From NCBI RefSeq assembly GCF_044142105.1, contig NZ_JBGTYM010000010.1, positions 1 to 64,000 on the forward strand: 64,000 nt of DNA, written 5' to 3'. This document shows, piece by piece, positions 36,246 through 44,734 of the stretch. The notes under the pieces were generated by a model. The model did no database searches and was not told where the DNA came from. It saw only the letters and a program-made list of their open reading frames with translations. The stretch comes from Pseudogemmobacter sp044142105. GTDB lineage: Bacteria; Pseudomonadota; Alphaproteobacteria; Rhodobacterales; Rhodobacteraceae. The position numbers were made by a program, and so were the translations under genes. Numbering within the stretch: the first letter of the stretch is position 1; every line of letters starts with the position of its first letter.

Positions 36246-36266
36246 CGGGGGGGTGAAGCGCCCCCG
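36246..36266 (-). terminator. GC-rich hairpin after the amine cluster
   Basis: CGGGGG (36246-36251) and CCCCCG (36261-36266) form a 6-bp stem with a 9-nt loop, 9 bp past the stop of the oxidoreductase gene on the minus strand. No T-run follows. It may reduce read-through from the amine operon into dnaG. Confidence 0.45.
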
Positions 36267-36274
36267 GCACGGCG

Positions 36275-37582
36275 TCAGAGGCCCAGACGGTCGCGGGTCG
36301 AATACCAGGTCATCGCCAGCACCAGCAGCGGCCAGCGCAGCGCGGCGCCGCCGGGAAAGCGCGGCTGGGGCAGGCTGGCCATCAGATCGAAGCCCGCAGA
36401 CTGGCTGGCGGTCGCCTCGGCCAGAAGCTTGCCCGCCATCGTCGCCAGCGCGACGCCATGGCCGGAATAGCCCGAGGCGGACAGCACATTGGGGCGAACC
36501 CGCGTGAAACAGGGCATCCGGTTCAGCGTGATCGCCAGGGTTCCGCCCCAGGCATGGTCGATCTTGACGCCGCGAAGATGTGGATAGACCTCCAGCATCG
36601 GCTTCGAGACGGTCTTGACGATGTCAGGGAACCGGTAGCCATAGCTTTCGCCACCGCCGAACAGCAGGCGCTTGTCTTCGCTGAGGCGCCAGTAATTGAC
36701 CACGAATTTCGTGTCATGCACGGCGATGTTCTGCGTCAGCACTTCGACCGCGCGGTCGCCCAGGGGTTCGGTCGCAAGGATGAAATTGTTGATCGGCATG
36801 ACCTTGGCCGCGACCTGCGGTTCCAGCCCGCCCAGATAGCCGTTGCCCGCGAGGATGACATGATCGCAGGTCACGCGGCCCTGTGCTGTATGGACCACGG
36901 GGTGCGCGCCGTCATCGATGCGCAAGACCTCGCTGCGTTCATGCAGCTGCGCCCCCGTGGCTGCGGCGGCCTTGGCCAGACCCAGCGCGAAGTTCAACGG
37001 GTGGATATGCGCCGCGCCGCGATCCAATTCGCCGCCTTTGTAGACCGGCGAAGGGATCAGGGCTTGCAGGCCGGCGCGGTCCAGCGGGCTGATCTGGTCA
37101 TAGCCATAGTCGCGCTGCAGCTTTTCGGCGTAAAGATGTGTCTCGCGCACCTCGCCGTCGGTCCAGCAGGCATGGGCGATGCCCGGGTTCCAGGCAACCG
37201 GCATGGCATGGCGGGTGATCAGGTCCTTGACCAGCGCCTTGGCATCCTGCGCCATGTCCCAGAGCTTGCGGGCGGTCTCGCGCCCGGCGGTCTTTTCGAT
37301 CCAGGCCTGATCCTGGCGCTGGCCAGATCCGACCTGGCCGCCATTGCGCCCCGAGGCGCCAAAGCCCATCCGATGCGCCTCGAGCAGCACCACCGACAGG
37401 CCGCGTTCAGCCAAATGCAGCGCTGCGGAGAGGCCGGTATAGCCGCCGCCGACAATGCAGACATCCGCCCGCACCGCGCCTTGCAGCGCAGGGAAGGGCG
37501 CAAGTGGCATGGCCGTCGCGGCGTAATAACTGGGCGGGTATTCCCCCGCCCGGTCATTGGCATGAAGAAGATTCAGGCGCAT
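36275..37582 (-). CDS. puuB: FAD oxidoreductase, gamma-glutamylputrescine oxidase type
   Basis: This 435-residue DAO-fold flavoprotein has the dinucleotide motif VCIVGGGYTGLSAALHLAE (about 41-59), RNGGQVGSGQ and a C-terminal GYSGHGVALATMAGK. The pattern fits PuuB/OrdL enzymes, which oxidise a gamma-glutamylated amine to the aldehyde. It is last in a cluster with two GS-like ligases and an amidotransferase, and its ATG shares one base with the preceding stop (TGATG). The true substrate may not be putrescine. Confidence 0.85.
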   Translation of the reverse strand: MRLNLLHANDRAGEYPPSYYAATAMPLAPFPALQGAVRADVCIVGGGYTGLSAALHLAERGLSVVLLEAHRMGFGASGRNGGQVGSGQRQDQAWIEKTAGRETARKLWDMAQDAKALVKDLITRHAMPVAWNPGIAHACWTDGEVRETHLYAEKLQRDYGYDQISPLDRAGLQALIPSPVYKGGELDRGAAHIHPLNFALGLAKAAAATGAQLHERSEVLRIDDGAHPVVHTAQGRVTCDHVILAGNGYLGGLEPQVAAKVMPINNFILATEPLGDRAVEVLTQNIAVHDTKFVVNYWRLSEDKRLLFGGGESYGYRFPDIVKTVSKPMLEVYPHLRGVKIDHAWGGTLAITLNRMPCFTRVRPNVLSASGYSGHGVALATMAGKLLAEATASQSAGFDLMASLPQPRFPGGAALRWPLLVLAMTWYSTRDRLGL

Positions 37583-38937
37583 CAGACGTTCAGGAGCAGA
37601 TGCTCGCGCTCCCAGGGGCTGATGACCTGAAGGAATTCCTTATATTCGTTCCGCTTCACCGAGTTGTAGACCTTGATGAAATCGGTCCCCATCACCTCTT
37701 TCAGCGCCGCATCTTCATCGAGCAGGTCCAGCGCGTCGCCCAGGTTCACCGGGATCTCGTCGCTGTCGATATAGGCAGAGCCGGTGAATTCCGGCCGCGC
37801 CGGTTTCTTTTCCATCAGGCCGAGATAGCCGCAGGCCAACGTCGCCGCGATGCCGAGATAGGGGTTGCAATCCATGCCCGGCAGCCGGTTCTCGATCCGC
37901 CGCGCGGCCGAGCCAGAGATCGGCACGCGCAGTCCGGTGGTGCGGTTGTCGCGGCCCCATTCGAGGTTGATGGGGGCGGCGAAATCGGGGACGTAGCGGC
38001 GGTAGGAGTTCACATAGGGCGCCATCAGCGCGATGGCGGCGCCCATGTGGTTCTGCATCCCGCCGATGAAATGGTTGAAGGCCTCGGTTTCCACGCCCTT
38101 GGGGCCGGAGAAGATGTTCTTGCCGGTCTTGGTGTCCACGACCGAAGTGTGGATATGCATGGCCGAGCCGGGCTCACCCGCGATGGGTTTGGCCATGAAC
38201 GTGGCGAAACAGTCATGGCGCAGCGCCGCCTCGCGGATCAGGCGTTTGAAGAAGAACACATCGTCGGCCAGCCGGACCGGGTCGCCATGGGCGAGGTTCA
38301 GCTCGACCTGGCCCGCGCCGCCTTCCTGAAGGATGCCGTCGATTTCCAGGCCCTGCGCCTCGGCGAAATCGTAGATGTCGTCGATGACCTTGCCGTATTC
38401 ATCGACGGCCGACATGGAATAAGCCTGTTTGCCCGCCGCGCGGCGGCCGGTGCGGCCCATGGGCGGAATGACCGGCAGGTTCGGGTCGATGTTGCGGGCG
38501 GTCAGGAAGAATTCCATTTCAGGGGCGACCACGGGCCGCCAGCCCTGCGCCTCGTAGAGCGCGATGATCCGGCGCAGCACGTTGCGCGGCGAATAGCCGA
38601 TCAGCTTGCCCTGCTGATCCTTGGCGTCATGGATCACCTGAAGCGTCACATCCGCCGTCCAGGGCGCCGCGGTGGCGGTGGACCAGTCGGGTTCCAGGAT
38701 CATATCCGGCTCGGTGAAGGCGTCGAACGGGCTGTCGGCCCATTCGCCGGTGATCGTTTGCAGGAAGATCGAGTTCGGCAGGAAATAGTTGGTCTGCTTG
38801 GCGAATTTCGCGGCGGGCATGGCCTTGCCACGCGCCACACCGGCAATGTCGCCGATGACGCATTCCACCTCATCCACGCGGCGATTGGCGATATAGTCCT
38901 TGGCTGCCTCGGGCAGCTGGTCGGTCCATTTGGACAT
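37582..38937 (-). CDS. Glutamine synthetase-like gamma-glutamyl ligase (second copy)
   Basis: This 451-residue GS-fold protein has the metal-binding EMEFFLTARN block, QVELNLAHGDP, MAKPIAGEPGSAMHIHTSV and RIENRLPGMDCNPYL. These are typical of PuuA-type enzymes, which join glutamate to an amine using ATP. It differs from the ligase at 39806-41146 in the N-terminal half, so the two may take different amines. It is directly followed by the FAD oxidoreductase. Confidence 0.87.
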   Translation of the reverse strand: MSKWTDQLPEAAKDYIANRRVDEVECVIGDIAGVARGKAMPAAKFAKQTNYFLPNSIFLQTITGEWADSPFDAFTEPDMILEPDWSTATAAPWTADVTLQVIHDAKDQQGKLIGYSPRNVLRRIIALYEAQGWRPVVAPEMEFFLTARNIDPNLPVIPPMGRTGRRAAGKQAYSMSAVDEYGKVIDDIYDFAEAQGLEIDGILQEGGAGQVELNLAHGDPVRLADDVFFFKRLIREAALRHDCFATFMAKPIAGEPGSAMHIHTSVVDTKTGKNIFSGPKGVETEAFNHFIGGMQNHMGAAIALMAPYVNSYRRYVPDFAAPINLEWGRDNRTTGLRVPISGSAARRIENRLPGMDCNPYLGIAATLACGYLGLMEKKPARPEFTGSAYIDSDEIPVNLGDALDLLDEDAALKEVMGTDFIKVYNSVKRNEYKEFLQVISPWEREHLLLNV

Positions 38938-38975
38938 GAGTCACACTGGTTTTGGGGGGTGGCCCCCGCGGCCCG

Positions 38976-39689
38976 TCAGGCGCGGAGCTTCTCGGCCCCG
39001 TTTGCGGTGGTGGTCTGGTGGTTCAGAAAGAAGGCGGCGATCCGGTCGGCCATCGGAGCGCGGTCAAGCGGGGTGTCGATCCGCGCGACGGCGGCGTCGA
39101 GCGTGGCATCGGGGACAAGGCCGCGGCCGCGCTTGTCGATCAGACCCTGCACGAAATCGGCGGTGAATTCGGGGTGCGGCTGCACGGTGAACATGCGGTC
39201 ATCGTAAAGCAGCGCCGCGTTTTGGCAGAAATCGGTCGAGGCGATGCGCGTGGCCGCCTCGGGCTTTTGCGTCACCTGATCCTGGTGCCAGGCGTTCAGC
39301 GTGATCTTCTGCCCGCCGAAATCGTATTCGGTCGGGCCGACCGACCAGCCGCCGGAGAATTTCTCGACCTTGCCGCCCATGGCCTGGGCGATGATCTGAT
39401 GGCCAAAGCAGATGCCCACGACCGGCACATGGCCCGCATAGGCGGCGCGGATGAACTCTTCCAGCGGCTTGATGAAAGGGTGATCCTCATAGGCGCCAAA
39501 GCGCGATCCGGTGATCAGCCAGCCGTCGCAATCGTGGATGCTGGCCGGAAAATCCATCGACATGACGCGGTAGCGCCGGAAGGTCAGGCCGCGATCCGCC
39601 AGCAGCGTCTCAAAGAAATCCGGGTAGTCGCCCAACGCCGGGCGCAGCGCGTCGGGGGATTCGCCGGTTTGCAGGATGCCGATCAGCAT
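38976..39689 (-). CDS. Class I glutamine amidotransferase-like hydrolase
   Basis: This 237-residue protein has the triad of class I amidotransferases: Cys in VVGICFGHQIIA, and His and Glu in FTVQPHPEF. In an amine cluster it probably releases glutamate from a gamma-glutamyl product, a job done by PuuD-type enzymes. ATG 39689 follows GAGGACGAC; ATG 39716 is possible and adds nine residues. It sits between the two GS-like genes, with a 38-bp gap to the second. Confidence 0.82.
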   Translation of the reverse strand: MLIGILQTGESPDALRPALGDYPDFFETLLADRGLTFRRYRVMSMDFPASIHDCDGWLITGSRFGAYEDHPFIKPLEEFIRAAYAGHVPVVGICFGHQIIAQAMGGKVEKFSGGWSVGPTEYDFGGQKITLNAWHQDQVTQKPEAATRIASTDFCQNAALLYDDRMFTVQPHPEFTADFVQGLIDKRGRGLVPDATLDAAVARIDTPLDRAPMADRIAAFFLNHQTTTANGAEKLRA

Positions 39690-39805
39690 GTCGTCCTCGG
39701 AAGAATGTGCGGTCATTGCAGAAAAGGTGGGCGCGAGACCGGGGCCGGTCAAGCGCGTTGTTTCAGGGGCCGCCGATCCTTTGCCGGCGGCCCCTTGTGG
39801 TGGGA

Positions 39806-41146
39806 TCACACCGTGTCGAGATAGAGTTCGACCTGTTCCTCGGGCGACAGCTCGGCCAGATAGTGCAGCTCCTGCCGCTTGGTCTGGACCATGTTGCGAA
39901 TCAGCTCTTTGGGCAGGAAGCGATAGAGCACGTCGGAATGTTCGAAGGCGTCGATTGCCGCTTCCCAGCTTGCCGGGATCTGCGGCAGGTCGAGCGCATA
40001 GGCGTTACCGCTCACCGGCGGTGGCGGTTCGTTGCCGTCTTCCAGCCCTGATAGGGCGGCACCCAGAATGGCGGCGAGCATGAGATAGGGGTTCACATCG
40101 CCCCCCGCGACGCGATGCTCGATCCGGCGCGCCGCAGGGTTGCCGGCCGGAATACGGATCGCAGCGGTGCGGTTCTCATAGCCCCAGGAGATCGCCGTCG
40201 GCGCATGCTTGTCGGGCACGAGGCGTTCGTAGCTGTTCAGATGCGGCGCGAAAAGCAGCGTCGAGTCATGCATCGCCTCAAGGCAACCCGCGACCGCGTG
40301 GCGCAGCTGCGCCGTGCCCTTGGGGCCGCCGCTGTCGAAGATATTGTCGCCGCGCTCGTCCAGGATCGAGAAATGCGTGTGCAGGCCCGAGCCGGAATAA
40401 TCCTGATAGGGCTTGGCCATGAAGCTGGCGGCAAAGCCATGGCGGCGCGCCAGGCCCTTGACCAGCATCTTGAAGAGCCAGGCGTCATCGGCGGCGCGCA
40501 ACGCGTCGTCGCAATGCATCAGGTTGACCTCGAACTGTCCCAGGCCGGTTTCCGAGGTGGTGGTGTCGGCCGGGATGTCCATCGCCTCGCAGGCGTCATA
40601 GAGATCGGTAAAGAAGCTGTCGAACGCGTCCAACGCCCGGATCGACAGGGTCTCGGCGGCCTTGCGGCGCTTGCCCGACCGGGGGCTGGCCGGAACCTGC
40701 ATGGTCTTGCCCGAGTCGTCGATCAGGAAAAATTCCAGCTCCATCGCGCAGACCGGGGTCAGGCCCTTGGCCTTGAAGCGGTCGACCACGGCCCGCAGGG
40801 CATGGCGGGGATCGCCCTCATAGGGGGTGCCGTTTTCACGGAACATCCAGATCGGCAGAAGGGCGGTTGGTGCCTCGAGCCAGGGCATCGGCATGAAGCC
40901 GCGTTCCGTGGGTTTCAGCACGCCATCGGCATCGCCCTGTTCGAAGACCAGCGGGCTGTCATCGATATCCTCGCCCCAGATGTCCAGGTTGAGGACGGAG
41001 AACGGAAAGCGGGTGCCGTCCTTGACGACCTTGTCGGCGAAACGGGCCGGCACGCGCTTGCCGCGCGCCTGGCCGTTGAGATCTGCCGCCGCAACCCGGA
41101 TGGTGCGGACGTCAGGGTGCTTGCGCAGGTAATCTTTCATGCTCAT
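39806..41146 (-). CDS. puuA: Glutamine synthetase-like gamma-glutamyl ligase (first copy)
   Basis: This 446-residue GS-fold enzyme has AMELEFFLIDD, GQFEVNLMHCDD, MAKPYQDYSGSGLHTHFS, ENRTAAIRIP and RIEHRVAGGDVNPYL. The set of metal and ATP ligands appears complete, as in PuuA-type gamma-glutamyl-amine synthetases. It is the first enzyme gene after the ABC transporter, separated by 180 bp that include a perfect palindrome (41307-41318). Start 41146 or 41140 cannot be distinguished. Confidence 0.87.
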   Translation of the reverse strand: MSMKDYLRKHPDVRTIRVAAADLNGQARGKRVPARFADKVVKDGTRFPFSVLNLDIWGEDIDDSPLVFEQGDADGVLKPTERGFMPMPWLEAPTALLPIWMFRENGTPYEGDPRHALRAVVDRFKAKGLTPVCAMELEFFLIDDSGKTMQVPASPRSGKRRKAAETLSIRALDAFDSFFTDLYDACEAMDIPADTTTSETGLGQFEVNLMHCDDALRAADDAWLFKMLVKGLARRHGFAASFMAKPYQDYSGSGLHTHFSILDERGDNIFDSGGPKGTAQLRHAVAGCLEAMHDSTLLFAPHLNSYERLVPDKHAPTAISWGYENRTAAIRIPAGNPAARRIEHRVAGGDVNPYLMLAAILGAALSGLEDGNEPPPPVSGNAYALDLPQIPASWEAAIDAFEHSDVLYRFLPKELIRNMVQTKRQELHYLAELSPEEQVELYLDTV

Positions 41147-41306
41147 GGCATCACGCGGAAAGGCACGGCCCCCGCGCCCGGGGCCGCGTCATGGCCCGCA
41201 GATTGCGCAAGTTCGGACCATGCCCTTGGTCCTTCCCTTGTTTTGATCGCCTTGCCCCCGCGTCTTCTTTTCGACTTTGGCGTGGGTCCGGGCCCCTGCC
41301 CGGATA

Positions 41307-41318
41307 ATTTGATCAAAT
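41307..41318. promoter_or_regulatory. Perfect palindrome between transporter and ligase genes
   Basis: ATTTGATCAAAT is a 12-bp perfect palindrome in an AT-rich patch just after the permease stop and 160 bp upstream of the first ligase gene. It is a good candidate operator for a pathway regulator. No regulator gene is adjacent, so the factor is unknown. It does not match the E. coli PuuR box. Confidence 0.4.
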
Positions 41319-41326
41319 CTAGCCTA

Positions 41327-42160
41327 CTACCGGATGAGGTTCGGGCGCAAGCGGATTTTGCTTTTCTGGTTCGACGGCAGGTGGCGGTTGAGGCGGCGGT
41401 TCACCGCGCCGTAGATCGCGGTCACGATCAGGGTAAGCAGGATGAAGTAGAAGGCGACGATCGGATAGGGGATGAAGGGGTTGAAGGTCTTGTCGGCAAA
41501 GTAATTGGCGTAATACAGCGCGTCGCCCTTTTGTTGGAAGGCCGGGAAGCTGGAAAAGAACACCAACGTCGTGGCGTGGAAGAGGAAGATCGCCTCATTC
41601 GTATAGGCGGGCCAGCCCAGCCGCAGCATGGTGGGCCATTCAATGCGGATGAACTTTTTCCAGCCGGTCAGACCATAGGCCTCGGCGGCCTCGAGATCGC
41701 CTTTCGGGATGGATTTCAGCGCGCCCGAGAAGATTTCGGCCGAATAGGCGGCGGTGTTCAGGAACAGGACCAGAAGCGCGCCAGCCCAGGCGCGGGTGGT
41801 CCAGGCGGTGTTCAGGTGGACGCCCAGGATGTCGATCCCGCCCTTCGGCAGCATGACCAGCGCTTCATAGGCGATGAAGAACTGGATGAAGAGGGGCGAG
41901 CCGCGGAAGACGAAGACGAACCAGTCGGCCGGCTTGCGGATCAGAGGGCTGCGGGCGGTGCGGGCAAGTGCCAGCGCATTGGCAAGGAAGAAGCCGGCCG
42001 CCAGCGCCAGCACGCCGAAATAGAGGTTCCAGATCAGGCCCGAGCCGATCAGCGTGAATTGCTGGCAGAGGGTGAAATCCGAGCGCGGCAGAAGGTTCTC
42101 GCCGATGCCGATCGAGCGCAGGCCATAGGCCTGGATGGTTTCCCAGCAGGTCATGGTCAT
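41327..42160 (-). CDS. ABC transporter permease, polar amino acid type (second)
   Basis: This 277-residue inner-membrane permease of the HisM/ArtM type has about five membrane helices and the EAA loop (LEAAEAYGLTGWKKFIRIEWP, split here as LEAAEAYGLTGWKK and FIRIEWP). ATG 42160 overlaps the upstream permease stop (ATGA). A longer frame to 42304 lies inside the other permease gene. It forms a heterodimer with that protein. Confidence 0.88.
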   Translation of the reverse strand: MTMTCWETIQAYGLRSIGIGENLLPRSDFTLCQQFTLIGSGLIWNLYFGVLALAAGFFLANALALARTARSPLIRKPADWFVFVFRGSPLFIQFFIAYEALVMLPKGGIDILGVHLNTAWTTRAWAGALLVLFLNTAAYSAEIFSGALKSIPKGDLEAAEAYGLTGWKKFIRIEWPTMLRLGWPAYTNEAIFLFHATTLVFFSSFPAFQQKGDALYYANYFADKTFNPFIPYPIVAFYFILLTLIVTAIYGAVNRRLNRHLPSNQKSKIRLRPNLIR

Positions 42161-43038
42161 GCCGCAGCCTTTCGCAGGGCTTCGCCGCCCGCTGTGGCCT
42201 GGCCATGGCTCAGGCGGCGGGTCAGGCGGGCGATACCGAGCTCCGAGATCCGGGTGAAGACAAGGTAGAAGAGCAGCAGGCCAAAGAAGTAGTAGAGCCG
42301 CCAATCGCCATGCGGATATTCATAGGCTTGGGTTTTCGACCCGCCCAGCTCGCGCGCGTAATAGACGATGTCCTTGACTCCCAGCAGGAACAGCAAGGGT
42401 GTGGCCTTGATCAGGATCATCCAGAGATTGCCGAGGCCGGGCAGGGCATAGACCCACATCTGGGGGATCAGGACACGGCGGAAGACCTGGCCGCGCGACA
42501 TGCCATAGGCCTCGGCTGTCTCGAGCTGCGCGCGGGGCACGGCCTGCATCCCGCCATAGATCACGTTGGCGGTGAAGGCACCGAAGACGATGGCGAAGGT
42601 CACGACGGCCAGGAAGAATCCGTAAAGCTGATGGATGAAGGCCGGGGATTTGCCGAGCGGGATCTTTGCATCGGCGCAGACGCGGAACTCCATGCCCTGC
42701 CAGGGCCAAGGATCGCCCGCAGGGCAGACCGCCAGATGCTTGAGATATTCCAGCCCCTGGTCCAGTGCGATGACGAAGAAAAGGAAGAAGATGATGTCGG
42801 GCACGCCGCGCACCATCCAGATATAGGCGCGGCCCGTCCAGGAAATCGGCGCGATCGTCGAACGCGCGGCCGTGGCGCCCAGGAAGCCCATGGCAAGGGC
42901 CGCAGGGGCGGTGATGGCCAGAAGGGCAAGGACCGTCAAGAAGGACCAGTAAAAGTCGATATGCTTGGCCGAGGTCAGATAGCAAAGGGCCCATTGAAGG
43001 CCCTCGATGGCTTTGGGATCGGCGCAGAAATCGAACAT
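42157..43038 (-). CDS. ABC transporter permease, polar amino acid type (first)
   Basis: This 293-residue permease has about five membrane helices and the EAA loop LETAEAYGMSRGQVFRRVL. A periplasmic insert with two Cys (LAVCPAGDP and RVCADAKIP, about 105-125) is longer than usual. It starts the permease pair. The 138-bp gap to the binding-protein gene contains two strong hairpins, a common way to make less permease than binding protein. Confidence 0.88.
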   Translation of the reverse strand: MFDFCADPKAIEGLQWALCYLTSAKHIDFYWSFLTVLALLAITAPAALAMGFLGATAARSTIAPISWTGRAYIWMVRGVPDIIFFLFFVIALDQGLEYLKHLAVCPAGDPWPWQGMEFRVCADAKIPLGKSPAFIHQLYGFFLAVVTFAIVFGAFTANVIYGGMQAVPRAQLETAEAYGMSRGQVFRRVLIPQMWVYALPGLGNLWMILIKATPLLFLLGVKDIVYYARELGGSKTQAYEYPHGDWRLYYFFGLLLFYLVFTRISELGIARLTRRLSHGQATAGGEALRKAAA

Positions 43039-43074
43039 GGAGGGTCCTGGGATATCAGGTCACAAGGCCTCGAA

Positions 43075-43168
43075 TTTTCGTCGAAAATCCGCTTTCTCTT
43101 TCACGGTGAAAGCGGGTTCTCGACGAAAACCCGGAGGGATAGGCCGGGGCAGCACTTGCCGCCCCGGC
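43075..43168. repeat. Large inverted repeat and second hairpin between binding protein and permease
   Basis: Arms at 43075-43096 and 43108-43129 match at 20 of 22 positions around an 11-nt loop. Each arm starts with TTTTCGTCGA. A second hairpin, GCCGGGGCAGC with GCCGCCCCGGC (43143-43168), follows nearer the binding-protein stop. Together they should act as an attenuator or mRNA stabiliser after the binding-protein gene. Confidence 0.75.
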
Positions 43169-43176
43169 GGGTCGGC

Positions 43177-43929
43177 TTAGCAGCCTTCCTTGCCCCTCTC
43201 GCCCCAGGTCAGGGCTTCGGGGCCGAAATATTCCGGCTTCACGATCATCGCATCCAGCGTGCCGTCGCATTTCATCGACTTGATCGCGGCGTCGAACTTG
43301 GCCTTCAGCTCTTCGTCCGATTTGCGGAAGGCCAGGCCCACGCCACCGCCGATGATCTCTTCCTTGTCCAAGAGCACCATCTCGCCATTCGATTCCGCCG
43401 CGATCGGAACAAGGTAATCCTTGTCGGCCAGAACCGCGACGGCCTCGCCGTTCTTCACCGCAGCGACGGTTTCCTCGGGCGTGGCATATTCGACCAGCGT
43501 CATGCCATTCTCGGCCACGAAGGCGGCCTGAATGGTCGAGGTCTGGGCGGCGACGGGGCCGGATGTCAGATCGGCATCCTTCGAGAGCGCCAGGTAGGCC
43601 GAAGCGGCGGGCGGCAGGTAACCCTGCGAGAAGCTGACGACCTGCTCGCGCTCGGGGGTGATGCTCATCCCGGCGATGATCACGTCATAATTGCCCGATT
43701 GCAGGTTCGGGATGATCGAATCCCAGTCATTGGTGACCCATTCGCAGGTGAGTCCGGCGCGCTTGCACAGCTCGTCGCCAAACTCGCGCTCGAAGCCCGC
43801 AACCTCGCCGGCATCGTTGATGAAGTTGTAGGGCGGGTAGGCGCCCTCCGTGCCCAGACGGACGACATCCTGGGCAAAAGCGCCCGAGGCCGTCAGGCTA
43901 AGGGCAGTGGCAAGCAGCAGTTTCTTCAT
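43177..43929 (-). CDS. ABC transporter substrate-binding protein, amino-acid type (second)
   Basis: This 250-residue periplasmic protein of the HisJ/ArtJ family has a signal peptide (MKKLLLATALSLTASGAFA). The pattern LGTEGAYPPYNFIND, then FGDELCKRAG and IIAGMSITPEREQVVSFS is typical of cationic amino acid binders. A Cys pair (about 54 and 62) matches the usual disulfide. It is the likely main binding protein for the following permeases. Confidence 0.9.
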   Translation of the reverse strand: MKKLLLATALSLTASGAFAQDVVRLGTEGAYPPYNFINDAGEVAGFEREFGDELCKRAGLTCEWVTNDWDSIIPNLQSGNYDVIIAGMSITPEREQVVSFSQGYLPPAASAYLALSKDADLTSGPVAAQTSTIQAAFVAENGMTLVEYATPEETVAAVKNGEAVAVLADKDYLVPIAAESNGEMVLLDKEEIIGGGVGLAFRKSDEELKAKFDAAIKSMKCDGTLDAMIVKPEYFGPEALTWGERGKEGC

Positions 43930-43991
43930 TTTGGACTCCCTGGGTTTGGGTCTGCTTTTTGTTTTCTAGGCATCCCGCCGCGCTCCATGGC

Positions 43992-44720
43992 TTAGAACCA
44001 GCGGGAATCGAACAGATCAAGCGTGCCATCCCCGCGCATGGCGGCGATCGCGGCGTCGAATTGATCCTTCAGGTCAGATCCCTTGCACAGCACGATTCCG
44101 GTGCCTTCATCGGGGATGTCGACCTGGTAAAGAAAGCCGAGGCCCGCGCCTTCGAGCATTGGCTCAAGATCGGGGCGGTCGGTGAAGGGGCCAAGCGCAA
44201 GCTGGGCATGGTGCTGGACCACGGCGGCCAGGGCCTCGCCCTCGGTCGCGAAACTTTCATAGCCAAGGCCCTGCACCCGCAGCCAGGCCTCATGGATCGT
44301 GCCGGATTGCACGGCGGTCAGGCTGTCCTCGGGCGGCGGGGCGCCGGGCAGGCCCACGAACCATTCCAGCTCGTCGGCATCGGCATAGGGCGCGGTGAAA
44401 TCCACCAGCGCCCGGCGTTCCGGCGTGATGGCGATGCCGCCGATCGCCGCGTCGAACCGGCCCGAGATGACGCCGGGGATCAGCTCGTCGAAGGCCGCCG
44501 TCTGCCATTCGCAATCATGGCCGCTGCGGCGGCAGATCTCGGTCATCACGTCGATGTCATAGCCTTCGTAGCCGCCCTGCGGCAGCGGCTGGACATAGGG
44601 CGGAAAGCTGTCATCCGTGCCGATCACCAGCGGCTGCGACCCCGGCGCGGTCGAGGGATCGCCCGCCGCCGCGAGGATCAGTGCCGCGCCGAGGGTGGAA
44701 AGCGAGGAGAAACAGGCCAT
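43992..44720 (-). CDS. ABC transporter substrate-binding protein, amino-acid type (first)
   Basis: This 242-residue relative of the next gene begins with a hydrophobic segment (STLGAALILAAAGDPSTAPG). It has VIGTDDSFPPYV, GYDIDVMTEICRRSG and IGGIAITPERRALVDFTAPY. It is more divergent, with a shorter signal region and Pro-rich insertions, suggesting a different ligand. Two tandem binding proteins then share one transporter. Confidence 0.85.
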   Translation of the reverse strand: MACFSSLSTLGAALILAAAGDPSTAPGSQPLVIGTDDSFPPYVQPLPQGGYEGYDIDVMTEICRRSGHDCEWQTAAFDELIPGVISGRFDAAIGGIAITPERRALVDFTAPYADADELEWFVGLPGAPPPEDSLTAVQSGTIHEAWLRVQGLGYESFATEGEALAAVVQHHAQLALGPFTDRPDLEPMLEGAGLGFLYQVDIPDEGTGIVLCKGSDLKDQFDAAIAAMRGDGTLDLFDSRWF

Positions 44721-44734
44721 AAGCCCCGCGCCCC

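Noticed and set aside
41307..41318. FNR/Anr box
   Set aside because: FNR sites are TTGAT-N4-ATCAA; this palindrome has no four-base spacer between the halves.
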